Shown piece by piece: positions 39,859 to 49,507 of a stretch of 64,000 nt of DNA. The position numbers and the translations under genes were made by a program. Each line of letters opens with the position of its first letter. The stretch's first letter is position 1. The notes below the pieces were generated by a model. That model was not told where the DNA came from. It made no database searches and was given only the letters and a program-made list of their open reading frames with translations. Source of the stretch: Leptospira sp. WS4.C2 (GTDB lineage Bacteria; Spirochaetota; Leptospiria; Leptospirales; Leptospiraceae); the NCBI RefSeq assembly GCF_040833985.1, contig NZ_CP162139.1, positions 1,322,001 through 1,386,000 on the forward strand, given 5' to 3'.

Positions 39859-40205
39859 TTGCCAATAATTTTGGAACCGAATTCTACTTCGAGTCCCGGT
39901 GTTTTGATATCACCTACGACCTTACCATTTTTTTTAAGTTCCACTTTTTCTTTTGCGTCTACGTTTCCTTTTAGGTTTCCGTGAACCACAAGGCTTCCTA
40001 CTTCCACATCGGCTTCTACATCACCAGTTTCATCAATGATGAGCTTTCCTTGGGATGTGATGGTGCCTTTGAATTGACCTTTGATTTTTAATGTTTGGTT
40101 GAAGGAAAGGGTTCCACGAAACGTGATGTCGTCGCTAATGATGGTGTCTATAGATTCGTCTTTCATCGGTAGGGATAGTCTTGTCTGATCCTTGCGTTTT
40201 GGCAA
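39846..40205 (-). CDS. Bactofilin (polymer-forming cytoskeletal protein)
   Basis: 119 residues from TTG 40205, or 106 from the ATG at 40166; neither has a clear ribosome site, so the start is uncertain. The core is a right-handed beta-helix with repeating short strands (KIKGQFKGTI, KLIIDETGDVEADV, LVVHGNLKGNVDAKEKV, KVVGDI), typical of bactofilins (DUF583), which self-assemble into filaments that set cell shape or place wall enzymes. The gene overlaps recJ by 13 bases. In a spirochaete a role in cell shape is plausible but inferred. Confidence 0.85.
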   Translation of the reverse strand: MPKRKDQTRLSLPMKDESIDTIISDDITFRGTLSFNQTLKIKGQFKGTITSQGKLIIDETGDVEADVEVGSLVVHGNLKGNVDAKEKVELKKNGKVVGDIKTPGLEVEFGSKIIGNCIM

Positions 40206-40283
40206 CTACACAAGTATTTGTAACGAAAAGGAAATGGAAAAAAGTTCGTATTTTCGGGGGATTTCTCTTGTGTCCTCACTTCA

Positions 40284-40308
40284 ATTCTTGAACCTGGGTC
40301 TCAAGAAT
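40284..40308. promoter_or_regulatory. 8-bp inverted repeat in front of the efflux-operon leader gene
   Basis: ATTCTTGA (40284-40291) and TCAAGAAT (40301-40308) are perfect inverted repeats 9 bases apart, directly before the AGGA ribosome site (40309-40312) of the GTG start at 40320. It could be an operator for a metal-sensing regulator, or a hairpin that hides the ribosome site. No regulator gene is adjacent. Confidence 0.4.
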
Positions 40309-40319
40309 AGGAAAAAATA

Positions 40320-40646
40320 GTGAAAATTAGGCGCTTCTGGAAGTCAGGGTTCATCCTACTTTTAGCGGTTTTCATCAATCTGAATCTGGTCGATGACCGG
40401 TTTGTTTCTCCTCTCGAAGATTTGGACTTTCAATACCAATCCTACGAGTTGGAAGAAACGACTCGTGTTCTTACTTCCTCTAAAGAATCCAACCAAGTTT
40501 TGAAATTGGTCCCTTCTCGCAGGGAACAATCTCTTGTGAAGGTTTCAGTCCTTCGTTGGTCCACTATTTCCACAGAACCTGTCTTTTTTACTGAAATTCC
40601 TATCTTATTTCACTTTCTTTACCTCCCTCCTCCTTTTTTGGCTTAA
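40320..40646 (+). CDS. Small exported protein of unknown function, upstream of efflux operon
   Basis: 108 residues from GTG 40320 with AGGA 8 bases ahead. N-terminus MKIRRFWKSGFILLLAVFINL looks like a signal peptide or membrane anchor; the middle is polar; the end is hydrophobic (FFTEIPILFHFLYLPPPFLA). I recognise no domain. It precedes the RND pump gene by 75 bases, a position where small periplasmic or leader proteins of metal efflux systems are often found. Whether it belongs to the operon is inference. Confidence 0.5.
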   Translation: MKIRRFWKSGFILLLAVFINLNLVDDRFVSPLEDLDFQYQSYELEETTRVLTSSKESNQVLKLVPSRREQSLVKVSVLRWSTISTEPVFFTEIPILFHFLYLPPPFLA

Positions 40647-40721
40647 TCGTTGCATGTAGATTAGTCTAGTAGTAGAGCCCAAGTTTGGCCTCTGCAATGT
40701 ATTCAATTTGAAATAGGAATT

Positions 40722-43700
40722 ATGTTAGAAAAAATCATCCAGTTTTCCATTCACAAACGAGCTACAGTTCTCGTTTTGACAGCAGCACTCACCATCGTTG
40801 GTTTTTATAATGCACTCAATCTTTCCATTGATGCGATTCCCGATGTGACCAACGTCCAGGTGTCAGCGGTGACTTCTGTTCCTGGACTTTCTCCACTCGA
40901 AGTGGAACAATTTATTACTTATCCCATAGAACTTGAGTTTAATGGGATGCCTAAAGTTACGGAAATTCGTTCGATCTCAAGAACCGGTGTCAGTTCTGTT
41001 ACCGTTATCTTTGAAGATGGAACAGATATCTATTTTGCAAGACAACTTGTCAATGAGAGGTTAAAACAAGCAGAGAACTTTATTCCCAAATCTTATGGAA
41101 AACCGGAACTTTCTCCGATTGCGACAGGTCTTGGTGATATTTATGAATTTGCTTTAGTTTCCGAAAGCCATACTCCCGAAGAACTAAGAACCGTAATGGA
41201 ATGGGAAGTTGCAAGACAACTCAGGTCTGTCAAAGGGATCATCGATGTTAACGTTGTGGGGGGAGATGCCAAACAGTTTCAAATTAAAATTGACCCCAAA
41301 CGTTTGTTATCGCATAATTTAACACTCTCTCATATCACAGAAGCACTAGAAGGTGCCAATGTCAACCTAGGTGGTGGTTACATCCAAAAAGGGGAAGAGC
41401 AGTTTGTGATTCGGGGCGAAAGCCAATTTAAGTCCATCGATGATATCTCAAGACTTTCTGTTCGAACTTCAAAAGATGGGATTCCACTGACACTGGGACA
41501 AATTGCCAAAGTGGAAACGGGACCAGCCTTACGTTTTGGCCTTAGCACCATGAACGGCAAACGAGAAGTCGTGGGTGGTACTGCTATGATGTTACTTGGT
41601 AGTAACTCTCTCCAAGTCGTAAGCCGAGTGAAAGAGAAAATGAAAGAAATTGAATCCCGTCTGCCGCAAGGGATGAAAATTCAAGTCTATTACGATCGAT
41701 CTGAATTCATTGGTCGAACCCTAACGACTGTATTTACCAATTTGGTCGAAGCGGCCATCATTGTCCTCGTTTGTTTGATTTTAACCTTAGGAACGGTGAA
41801 GGGAGCCTTTGCGGTGGCACTCGCGATTCCGGTTTCCATGATGATTGCCACCATTCTTATGAATGCTTTCGGGATTGTGGGAAACTTGATGTCACTCGGA
41901 GCTCTTGACTTTGGGCTCCTTGTCGACGGTTCCATTGTGATGTTAGAGTCCACACTGCATGGATTTTTACTTCGTAAAAGTTTTCTCCTCTCGAAGACTT
42001 CAGCCCAGGACATGGAAGATGGGATGGAAGAAGTCATTATGGAGTCTTGTATAAAAGTAGTGCGGGCTTCTGCTTTTAGCGTGGGAATTATTTTACTAGT
42101 CTACTTGCCACTCATGACTTTAGAAGGAGTGGAAGGTCGGATGTTTCGTCCAATGGCCATAACCGTAGCGTTCGCGTTAGGTGCAGCACTCTTGTATTCT
42201 ATCACAACATTTCCGGCACTCATGTCCTACATTTACAAAAAACCAATCTTACATGAGTCAGTGTTTTGGCACAAGTTTCAGTTGAAATATGCGGAAGTTC
42301 TCACTTATGGGATGAAGTTCAAACGCCAGTTTACTTATGCTGGGATTGGGGTGGTTTTGTTGTCCTTTGCTCTTGCGTCCACTCTTGGATCGGAATTTTT
42401 ACCAAGGATTGATGAAGGGGAGATTGCCATCGACATCAAACGTCTTCCCTCCACGGCCATCAATCATTCTCGTGACTTAAATTTGGAAATGGAGAAGGTG
42501 ATTTTGAAGTTTCCCGAGGCAGTCAGCGTTGTGTCGAGGCAAGGTCGCGGTGAGTCTGCCGCAGAACCCATCGGTTCGGAAGAAGGGGAGATGATGGTCA
42601 AACTCAAACCCCGAAAAGAGTGGGTTTCTGCCAAAGATCGAGAGGAACTGATGGAACTTATGAAGAATTCGGTGAACAAAAATGTTCCTTCATCTTATAT
42701 CAGTTTGTCGCAACCGATTGAAAACCGCGTCAATGCCTTGTTATCTGGTTCGAAAGCCGATATTGTAATCAAAATTTATGGCGATGATCTAAAGACATTG
42801 AAGTCCATTGCGGACAACTATGCCTCCAAAATCAAAAAAATCCAGGGGGCTGCCGATTTACGGGTTCAGAAACTCCTCGGTCTTCCCTTACTTGAGATCA
42901 AAATGAATCGGGGAAATATGGCTCGTTACGGTGTTCGTGCAGAAGAAGTTCTCACGACGATTGAAACTCTCCGTGTGGGTGCCAATGCCGGAAAAGTTTA
43001 CGAAGGATACAAACGATTTGATCTCATCGTGCGTTTGGATGCCGATGTCACCGATATTGGAGTCATTGAAAACGTTCCCGTCATGACCGAGTTAGGTGGG
43101 ACAGTTCCACTTGGTCAAGTGACAGACATTATGATGACGGAAGGGCCAGCAGCCCTCTATCACGAAGGTCTTAAGCGAAGGATTCTTGTAGAAGTAAACG
43201 TTCGTGGTCGAGATATGATTGGATTTGTGAATGATGTGCAAGGTGCCACTCAGTCTATCGAATCGGGCCTTCCGCAAGGGTATTATGTGGACTGGGGTGG
43301 ACAGTTTGAAAACTTCACTCGCGCGAAAAACCGATTGGCCATTGTGATCCCGATTGCAGGAGCGATTATTTTTGCGATGCTCTTTATTGCTTTTGGAAGT
43401 GTCTATTATGCATTGGGAGTTTTTATCTTAGTGCCATTGTCACTTTCTGGGGGAATTTTATCTCTTGTGATTCGAGGTCTTCCCTTTTCGATTCCTGCAG
43501 GGGTTGGGTTTATCGCCGCAGCCGGTATATCGGTGTTAAACGGTGTGGTCTATGCTTCTGCCTTAAAGGACCAATTAAAAGTCACAAGAGATCCTTCTAT
43601 TGCAGTAGTCGAAGCTGCAGTCTATACACTCCGTGCAGTAGCAACAACAGAACTTGTAGCCATCATTGGATTTTTACCGATGGCCATTGCCTCCAGCGCG

Positions 43701-44021
43701 GGTGCCGAAGTCCAAAGACCTCTGGCAACAGTGGTGATGGGTGGGGTTCTTGTCGCAACTATCCTTTCCAGGTTCCTTTTGCCGATTGCATTTGAGTTCT
43801 TAGTAAAACTCGCACAAAGACAAGAGATCCGACAAATGGAAAGGGAACGTAAAATGAATGATTACTTTGTAGAAGAGATGAAAAAATACAAAGCAACTGA
43901 GCTCCACGATTCTCATGGGCACTCTCATCATTACAGGGAAGTGGAAGAACATTCGTCTCAAAACGAAGATGATTCCAAAACAAATAAACAAAATCAGAAA
44001 TCTAAAAGAAAGAGGACTTAA
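40722..44021 (+). CDS. Heavy-metal efflux RND transporter (CusA/CzcA family)
   Basis: 1099 residues, proton-driven inner-membrane pump of the HME-RND family exporting metal cations from the periplasm. It has the usual duplicated layout: TM1, a large periplasmic loop, TM2-6, then a second half. The proton relay in TM4 has [16 protein letters not shown], matching the Asp-Asp-Glu pattern of CzcA. The C-terminal cytoplasmic tail is long (about 60 residues after the last TM) and has a metal-binding-looking HDSHGHSHH. Metal preference (Zn/Co/Cd versus Cu/Ag) is not decidable by eye. First pump gene of the operon, followed with no gap by the pyrophosphatase gene. Confidence 0.95.
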   Translation: MLEKIIQFSIHKRATVLVLTAALTIVGFYNALNLSIDAIPDVTNVQVSAVTSVPGLSPLEVEQFITYPIELEFNGMPKVTEIRSISRTGVSSVTVIFEDGTDIYFARQLVNERLKQAENFIPKSYGKPELSPIATGLGDIYEFALVSESHTPEELRTVMEWEVARQLRSVKGIIDVNVVGGDAKQFQIKIDPKRLLSHNLTLSHITEALEGANVNLGGGYIQKGEEQFVIRGESQFKSIDDISRLSVRTSKDGIPLTLGQIAKVETGPALRFGLSTMNGKREVVGGTAMMLLGSNSLQVVSRVKEKMKEIESRLPQGMKIQVYYDRSEFIGRTLTTVFTNLVEAAIIVLVCLILTLGTVKGAFAVALAIPVSMMIATILMNAFGIVGNLMSLGALDFGLLVDGSIVMLESTLHGFLLRKSFLLSKTSAQDMEDGMEEVIMESCIKVVRASAFSVGIILLVYLPLMTLEGVEGRMFRPMAITVAFALGAALLYSITTFPALMSYIYKKPILHESVFWHKFQLKYAEVLTYGMKFKRQFTYAGIGVVLLSFALASTLGSEFLPRIDEGEIAIDIKRLPSTAINHSRDLNLEMEKVILKFPEAVSVVSRQGRGESAAEPIGSEEGEMMVKLKPRKEWVSAKDREELMELMKNSVNKNVPSSYISLSQPIENRVNALLSGSKADIVIKIYGDDLKTLKSIADNYASKIKKIQGAADLRVQKLLGLPLLEIKMNRGNMARYGVRAEEVLTTIETLRVGANAGKVYEGYKRFDLIVRLDADVTDIGVIENVPVMTELGGTVPLGQVTDIMMTEGPAALYHEGLKRRILVEVNVRGRDMIGFVNDVQGATQSIESGLPQGYYVDWGGQFENFTRAKNRLAIVIPIAGAIIFAMLFIAFGSVYYALGVFILVPLSLSGGILSLVIRGLPFSIPAGVGFIAAAGISVLNGVVYASALKDQLKVTRDPSIAVVEAAVYTLRAVATTELVAIIGFLPMAIASSAGAEVQRPLATVVMGGVLVATILSRFLLPIAFEFLVKLAQRQEIRQMERERKMNDYFVEEMKKYKATELHDSHGHSHHYREVEEHSSQNEDDSKTNKQNQKSKRKRT

Positions 44022-44645
44022 ATGAAACCGAATTATTACGTAGCGCACCCTTGGCATGGATTGGAACTGGGACCAAAAGCTCCCGATGAGTTGGATGTAT
44101 TCATTGAACTCACTCCGCAAGACACAGTAAAATATGAGATCGATAAAGCATCCGGATTCATTCGTGTTGACAGACCTCAAAAGTATAGCAATCGTTCGCC
44201 GACTCTTTATGGATTTATCCCAAGAACTTTTTCTGGGGAAGCTTCCGGAAAACATTGTTCGGATGTAGTGGGAAGACCAGACATCATTGGTGATGGAGAT
44301 CCTATTGACATTTGTGTTCTCAGTGTAAACCCAATTACACACGGAAACATGATTCTAACTGTGATTCCCATTGGTGGACTTCGAATGATCGATAAAGGGG
44401 AAGCGGATGACAAAATTGTCGCTGTTCTGAAAGGGGACGAAGTGTTCGGTCAAATCAAAGATATTTCTGAGGTTCCGAAAGCCCTCATCAATAAACTTCA
44501 CCATTACTTTTTAACTTATAAATTGGATCCAAACTCTCCTTCTACCGGTACTGTGGAGATTACTGAAGTGTATGACAGGCAAGAAGCGATCAAAGTCATC
44601 CAGTTTGGAATCGAAGATTATATAAAGAAATTTGTAACTGTATGA
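44022..44645 (+). CDS. ppa: Inorganic pyrophosphatase, family I
   Basis: Hydrolyses pyrophosphate in the cytoplasm, pulling biosynthetic reactions forward. The 207 residues contain YEIDKASGFIRVDR (substrate-binding Lys and Arg) and the signature DGDPIDICVLS with its metal-binding aspartates. The ATG follows the pump gene's TAA with no spacer, and GAGG is the ribosome site. The stop overlaps the next ATG (ATGA), so it is transcribed with the efflux genes. That location is odd for a housekeeping enzyme; it may simply use the operon for expression. Confidence 0.93.
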   Translation: MKPNYYVAHPWHGLELGPKAPDELDVFIELTPQDTVKYEIDKASGFIRVDRPQKYSNRSPTLYGFIPRTFSGEASGKHCSDVVGRPDIIGDGDPIDICVLSVNPITHGNMILTVIPIGGLRMIDKGEADDKIVAVLKGDEVFGQIKDISEVPKALINKLHHYFLTYKLDPNSPSTGTVEITEVYDRQEAIKVIQFGIEDYIKKFVTV

Positions 44646-45967
44646 AACAAATCAGGAAGTTTTTGATCCTATCCCTTTTGGGAATTCATTCAATTGCTGT
44701 TTTTCCAAAAGAAAAAGCAGTATATGAGCTGCATTCGAAAGAAGAATTGTTTTTCCTTGGTGAAGATTCGAGAGCCCAAGATTCGAAAGAAAAATGGAAC
44801 TTGGATGAGTTGGAGGATTTTGCTGTCACAAGTAATCCTCTTTACCTTCGTGAAAAACAAAACATCGGTATGGCTCGCGGGGATGTCATTACTGCAAGTT
44901 TGTATTATAACCCAATTATGAACATGCAACAGCAGTTTATTGGTGCCTCTGCCAATGCAGCAACAGGCAGAGCAGAAACTTCCTTTATTTATAACCAACC
45001 CTTTGATATGAGTGGAGTGATTCCTCAAAGGGAAAAAGTTGCCAAACAAGAGTTCCTCGGAACCATCGCAAGTTTTCGGGATTTTGATCGTTTGTTTCGT
45101 TTGCGTCTCAGACAAAACTTTTGGACATATCTGTATGTAACAGAGCAGATCAATTACCAAAAAGAATTTTTGGAGAACTACCAAGACCTTTTGGATCTCA
45201 CTAAACTTCGGGCCGAAAAAGGAGATATATCCTTTTTGGAATATGACCGATTGGCTTTGGAACGCGTACAAATTGAACGGGAATATCGAAATGCGCGGAT
45301 TTTGCGGGCGCAGGTAGTAAAAAATTTGAGGATCCTTATTGGTATATCTGATATGAATTCTCCTTTGAGTATCAAGGGAAGGCTTGAGTTTATCTCCACT
45401 CGGGAGTTCGGTATCGATTTAAATGATTTTGATATTGAAGAAAGACCCGACTTAGTAGCCCTAAAAATTCGCCAACAAAAAGAACGAATGAATATCGAAC
45501 TAAAAAAACGAGAAATCATTCCTCCATTAACACTTGGTATCGAATTTTTAAACAAAGGAAATGAAAATGTGACCGGTGTGTATGCCGCAACACCACTTCC
45601 TTTGTTTGATCGTAAACAAGGGGAAATTTTAAAGTCAGAAGAATCTTATAAAAAACTAGGATTCGATGTGGATGCGAAACGAAACGAGATCGTTTCGGAA
45701 ATATCTGCTGCGATTAAGGAATTACAAGCACGGGAATCTCAATTACTCGATTACCAAAAGATGGGACTTCTTGAAAAAAACAAAGAAGTGCAAGAGAAGT
45801 CAAGGCTTGCCTACATTCGAGGTGCATCCAATTTAGTAACCTTTTTGGAGGCGGAGAAAAACTATCTCAGTGTTCTTCGTAGTTATTATGAAATCATTTA
45901 TCTCTATTACAATGCACTGGAAGGATACAAAGCTTCTATCGGAAAGATGGATAGCTCGGAGTTTTAA
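44642..45967 (+). CDS. TolC/CusC-like outer-membrane efflux channel
   Basis: 441 residues, with a signal peptide (FLILSLLGIHSIAVFP) and two repeated helical-hairpin halves typical of outer-membrane efflux proteins: QREKVAKQEF-type helix pairs around 120-230 and LLEKNKEVQEKSRLAYIRGASNLVTFLEAEKNYL near 375-410, the latter a hallmark of the family. Forms the exit duct for the RND pump. Overlaps ppa by 4 bases; 6 bases before the fusion-protein gene. Confidence 0.92.
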   Translation: MKQIRKFLILSLLGIHSIAVFPKEKAVYELHSKEELFFLGEDSRAQDSKEKWNLDELEDFAVTSNPLYLREKQNIGMARGDVITASLYYNPIMNMQQQFIGASANAATGRAETSFIYNQPFDMSGVIPQREKVAKQEFLGTIASFRDFDRLFRLRLRQNFWTYLYVTEQINYQKEFLENYQDLLDLTKLRAEKGDISFLEYDRLALERVQIEREYRNARILRAQVVKNLRILIGISDMNSPLSIKGRLEFISTREFGIDLNDFDIEERPDLVALKIRQQKERMNIELKKREIIPPLTLGIEFLNKGNENVTGVYAATPLPLFDRKQGEILKSEESYKKLGFDVDAKRNEIVSEISAAIKELQARESQLLDYQKMGLLEKNKEVQEKSRLAYIRGASNLVTFLEAEKNYLSVLRSYYEIIYLYYNALEGYKASIGKMDSSEF

Positions 45968-45973
45968 ATTTAT

Positions 45974-47155
45974 ATGAAAACAGAATTCAATTTTAAGAAT
46001 ATTAGGTCTTTAAGTATACTAGTGCTTGTCGGAAGTTTAGCATACTTCGGATACACCAAGTTTTTTGGCGCAGGTAAAAAAACAGAAGCATTGACGGATG
46101 ATAAGTCAAAGTTTATGATTTCACAGGAAATTCAAAAGAACCATCCGTTTTCGGTAGTTTATCTGGAAGAAAAAGCTCTCGAAGAGGAACTCCAACTTCC
46201 GGGAACTGTTTCGTATGATATGAATAGTGTAGCTAAAGTTGGGTCGCGGGTGAGCGGACGAATTGTCCAGGTATTTGTAAAGGAAGGAGAACATGTAAAA
46301 AAAAGCACGGCTCTTGCTTCCATACAATCGGTAGAACTTGGGACAACGGAAGCCAATTATTTAAAAGCGAGAGCAAGACTGGAAGCTTTAAAGGTCCAAG
46401 CCGACAGAGCCAAAGATCTTTATGAAAGAAAAGTAACTTCTGCTAAAGAATATGAAATGTCTCTCATGGATTACAAATCAGTCAAAGCGGAAATGGAAAC
46501 CTCAAGGAATGCTTTGGAAAATTTAGGTCTAAATGATTCCGAAATTACAAACTTAGAAGCTGGAAAATACAACTCCAAAAATTTATACATAAGAACTCCG
46601 ATTTCTGGGACAGTAACAGTAAGAGAAGCTATCATTGGTCAAGCGGTCAATGCTCGCGATAACCTATTTACTGTTGCCGATTTGAGTGTACTTTGGATCA
46701 ATTTAGAAGTATATGAAAAAGATTTAGCTTCTATTCGTATGGGAAATGAAGCGAAGGTCATCCCGATTGGTTCGAAGGATGAATCTTTAAAAGCTGTGGT
46801 TTCCCATGTAGGGGATGTAATTGATCCCATTAAAAAAACGGCTGAAATTCGTTTGGAGGTTAGAAATTCCAAAGGTAGACTGCGGCCTGGACAAAGTGTA
46901 ACCGCAACTGTAGTAGGTGCTATGGTGGAATCTTCGGTAAACAAAGCGAAGGTGATCCCGGCTGATTGTATCCATAAAATTGAAGGGGAAAATTATATCT
47001 TTGTTCGAAACACGGATGGATCTTTTTCTGCTAAAAAAATTGGAGTAGGTAAAACTTATGACAATTGGGTCGAGATTACCAATGGTGTGGAATCGGGGGA
47101 AGCCATTGTAGAAGAAGGAAGTTTTGTTTTGAAAAGTGAGTATTTAAAGTTATAA
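45974..47155 (+). CDS. Periplasmic membrane-fusion (adaptor) protein, CusB/CzcB-like
   Basis: 393 residues. N-terminal membrane anchor (SLSILVLVGSLAYFGY), a lipoyl-like half (SGRIVQVFVKEGEHVKK), a helical hairpin (residues about 120-185) and the second lipoyl half (YIRTPISGTVTVREAIIGQAV), then beta-barrel and membrane-proximal domains. Links the RND pump to the outer-membrane channel. Last gene of the operon in order pump, ppa, channel, adaptor. No His- or Met-rich metal-binding N-terminus like that of some CusB/CzcB proteins is evident. Confidence 0.93.
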   Translation: MKTEFNFKNIRSLSILVLVGSLAYFGYTKFFGAGKKTEALTDDKSKFMISQEIQKNHPFSVVYLEEKALEEELQLPGTVSYDMNSVAKVGSRVSGRIVQVFVKEGEHVKKSTALASIQSVELGTTEANYLKARARLEALKVQADRAKDLYERKVTSAKEYEMSLMDYKSVKAEMETSRNALENLGLNDSEITNLEAGKYNSKNLYIRTPISGTVTVREAIIGQAVNARDNLFTVADLSVLWINLEVYEKDLASIRMGNEAKVIPIGSKDESLKAVVSHVGDVIDPIKKTAEIRLEVRNSKGRLRPGQSVTATVVGAMVESSVNKAKVIPADCIHKIEGENYIFVRNTDGSFSAKKIGVGKTYDNWVEITNGVESGEAIVEEGSFVLKSEYLKL

Positions 47156-47169
47156 CGCCTGGTTTTTTG

Positions 47170-47199
47170 TTGACATAACGCCCATTTCCTAGTTATCTG
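47170..47199 (+). promoter_or_regulatory. lexA promoter candidate (leaderless transcript)
   Basis: A consensus -35 TTGACA (47170-47175) is followed after 18 bases by TATCTG (47194-47199). The expected start of transcription is near 47206, the A of the lexA ATG, and no ribosome site precedes that ATG. An 8-mer ATAACGCC occurs at 47152-47159 and again at 47175-47182, flanking the -35 region. Confidence 0.5.
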
Positions 47200-47205
47200 T
47201 TTAGT

Positions 47206-47814
47206 ATGAAAGATCTCACGGAAAAACAAGAATTTGTTCTACAATACATTTCGGGCACGGTCCGCGAGAAGGGGTTCCCACCCACCATCCGTGAAATTGG
47301 GGACCAGTTTGGAATTACGGCTAAGGGTGCTTACGACCACCTCAAAGCCATTGAAAAAAAAGGTTACATCCGTACTTCTAAAAACCAAAGCCGTGCCATT
47401 GAACTTCTCAAAGGAAATGGGGACGAGGCTCTTCTTGTCCGTGCCTCAGGTATTCCTCTCCTTGGCCAAGTCGCTGCTGGTAATCCCATCCTTGCCGAAG
47501 AAAATATCGAAGAATACATCGCTGTTCCTGAAGACTTGGCGACAAAACCAGGAACCTTCGCTTTACGTGTAAAGGGAGATTCTATGGTGGAAGCAGGGAT
47601 TAGTGATGGTGACATCGCTATCATCCAAAAAAAAGACACTGCAAGGAACGGGGAAATCGTTGTTGCAATGATTGAAAACGAAGCTACTTTGAAAGTGTTT
47701 TATAAAGAACCGGATATGATCCGTTTGGAACCGAGAAACGTAAAACTAAAACCCATTCGTACCAAAAAGGCTACGATAATTGGGAAACTAATCGGACTCT
47801 ACCGCATTTACTGA
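47206..47814 (+). CDS. lexA: LexA repressor
   Basis: SOS repressor; binds operators as a dimer and self-cleaves when RecA is active. The 202 residues have the N-terminal winged helix (LTEKQEFVLQYI, then PTIREIGDQFGI), the cleavage site A91-G92 (QVAAGNP), the catalytic Ser126 (GDSMVEAGI) and Lys163 (ATLKVF). Length matches E. coli (202). The ATG has no ribosome site and lies about 7 bases after a -10-like element. I see only a TTTG half, not a full TTTG-N5-CAAA box, in front of it. Confidence 0.97.
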   Translation: MKDLTEKQEFVLQYISGTVREKGFPPTIREIGDQFGITAKGAYDHLKAIEKKGYIRTSKNQSRAIELLKGNGDEALLVRASGIPLLGQVAAGNPILAEENIEEYIAVPEDLATKPGTFALRVKGDSMVEAGISDGDIAIIQKKDTARNGEIVVAMIENEATLKVFYKEPDMIRLEPRNVKLKPIRTKKATIIGKLIGLYRIY

Positions 47815-47850
47815 TTGACCAAACCCTGGTTGGGAGTGAGTTTAGAAGGG

Positions 47851-48141
47851 ATGTCGAAACATCTCTTCTCTTTCCCAACATTTCTTATCCTTTCCCTGAT
47901 CCTCTCTTGCGCTCCTAAAAAACAAGAAATTGATGCCTATGACTTAAAACGTGTTTTGGAACGTTTTGCTCAAAATCGAATCCAAACTGGTCTTATGGCA
48001 GATACCAAAAGGCCCACACCGACTGACATTGCTCTTTTTGAAGAAGCATGTGAAGTTTACCGGTTGTCTATCCCAGAAGCCAAAGAAATGTTAAAAAAAG
48101 AAAACAAAGCCCTTTACGAGTCAATTTATGGAAATGAATAA
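47851..48141 (+). CDS. Small lipoprotein of unknown function
   Basis: 96 residues from ATG 47851, with GGAGTGAG about 11 bases ahead; a TTG at 47815 would put extra residues before the signal peptide and is less likely. The signal peptide ends in L-I-L-S-C (Cys19 or 20), a lipobox, followed by APKKQE. The mature part is mostly helical and charged (DLKRVLERFAQNRIQ; PEAKEMLKKENKALYESIY). No domain recognised. Overlaps the protease gene by 14 bases, so probably co-expressed with it; an adaptor role for that protease is possible, not shown. Confidence 0.7.
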   Translation: MSKHLFSFPTFLILSLILSCAPKKQEIDAYDLKRVLERFAQNRIQTGLMADTKRPTPTDIALFEEACEVYRLSIPEAKEMLKKENKALYESIYGNE

Positions 48142-49507
48142 AATCAAAGTATCCGAACGTCTGATTTGGGGGAGTATTACCCTCTGTTTGACGATCCTTG
48201 TTTTTTTTGTAAGTACAGAGAAAGTGAAGGCCATTTCCACTGACGGAGAAAAATACTTACAAATTCTTCACGAAGTTGTTTCTTACATTGAAAATGACTA
48301 TATGGATCCGCAGGATGAGAAAAAAATCTATACCGGTGCAATTCAAGGGGCATTACAAAGCTTAGGTGATCCTCATACCAGGTTTTTTGATACAGAAGAA
48401 TACGGCGAATTACAAAACGAAACCAAAGGGAGTTTTGGTGGGATCGGTGTAGAGATCAGTTTTCAGGAAAACGCTTTTGTCATTATCGCTCCCATTGAAG
48501 GGACTCCTGCTTGGAAGGCTGGACTCCAACCGCAAGATAAAATCACCGAGATCAATGGAAAAAGCATTAAGTCTGTTTCTCAATCGGAGTCTATTGCTAT
48601 GATGCGTGGAGATGTAGGATCTTCCATTTCTATGAAGATAGAAAGAAAGGGAATCAAAGATCCTTTTGTTGTCAATTTAGTCAGAGAACTCATTCAAATT
48701 CGTTATGTAAGATCGCATTACCTTCCCGAAACTGAAACTGGTTATATCAAACTGGTTCAGTTTATGGGAAAAGAGACAACTGCCAAGGAATTTGCAGCAG
48801 CTGTTACTGCCATGAAGGAAGCCGGTGCCAAAAAACTAGTGATTGATTTACGAATGAATCCTGGTGGCCTTTTGGATTTAGCCATTGACCTTGCGGATCT
48901 CTTTTTACCTCCAGAGTCTGAGATTGTTTCTGTAAAAGGTCGTGGTGGTGTTCTCGTTAAAAGTTTTAAAGCGGATAAAAAAGAGAAAAAGTTTTTAGAC
49001 ATCCCCATTGCCATTTTGGTGAACGGGGGATCTGCTAGTGCTTCAGAAATTTTAGCAGGAGCGTTAAAGGATAACAAACGTGCTGTGGTTGTTGGTACCC
49101 AAAGTTTTGGAAAGGGAAGTGTTCAGTCTATTTTCCCACTTTCAGGGGGAACGGGTGTGGCGATTACCATTCAAAAATACTACACTCCTTCTGGCGTTTC
49201 TATTCATGGAAAAGGAATCACTCCGGACTATATCATTAATCCAATTGCCGCAACTGAAGAGGAAAAAAACGCGTTGGAACGACTTTTCAAAAAGAATTTG
49301 ATTCGTCCTTTTTTAGAAACTCACGCGGAATACAACGACGCGACTCTGGCAGATTTTTCAAATCTACTTAAAAAAGAAAATCTTACGATATCGGATTCAG
49401 TGACCCGAATATTTTTATTCAATGAAATGAGAGCTGGTTCTTCCAATACCAAACCAAGGTTAGATTTGGATATCCAACTTGCCGAAGCCATTCGTGTTTT
49501 GAAGTAA
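48128..49507 (+). CDS. C-terminal processing peptidase (S41, CtpA-like)
   Basis: 459 residues (ATG 48128, or 48134 three codons in). N-terminal membrane anchor (LIWGSITLCLTILVFFV), PDZ domain (about residues 100-180: GGIGVEISFQENAFVIIAPIEG), then the S41 serine protease core with catalytic Ser302 (NGGSASASE) and Lys329 (SFGKGSVQ). Such periplasmic proteases trim or degrade envelope proteins, often with a lipoprotein adaptor; the small lipoprotein gene just upstream fits that (inference). The stop shares a base with the tsaD start (TAATG). Confidence 0.93.
   Translation: MEMNKIKVSERLIWGSITLCLTILVFFVSTEKVKAISTDGEKYLQILHEVVSYIENDYMDPQDEKKIYTGAIQGALQSLGDPHTRFFDTEEYGELQNETKGSFGGIGVEISFQENAFVIIAPIEGTPAWKAGLQPQDKITEINGKSIKSVSQSESIAMMRGDVGSSISMKIERKGIKDPFVVNLVRELIQIRYVRSHYLPETETGYIKLVQFMGKETTAKEFAAAVTAMKEAGAKKLVIDLRMNPGGLLDLAIDLADLFLPPESEIVSVKGRGGVLVKSFKADKKEKKFLDIPIAILVNGGSASASEILAGALKDNKRAVVVGTQSFGKGSVQSIFPLSGGTGVAITIQKYYTPSGVSIHGKGITPDYIINPIAATEEEKNALERLFKKNLIRPFLETHAEYNDATLADFSNLLKKENLTISDSVTRIFLFNEMRAGSSNTKPRLDLDIQLAEAIRVLK

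Noticed and set aside
43800..44342. Long minus-strand frame (180 codons) opposite the end of the RND pump and start of ppa
   Set aside because: It is antisense to two clear genes, has odd composition and no homology pattern.
44690..45271. 193-codon minus-strand frame opposite the outer-membrane channel gene
   Set aside because: Antisense shadow of a well-supported coding gene, without a ribosome site.
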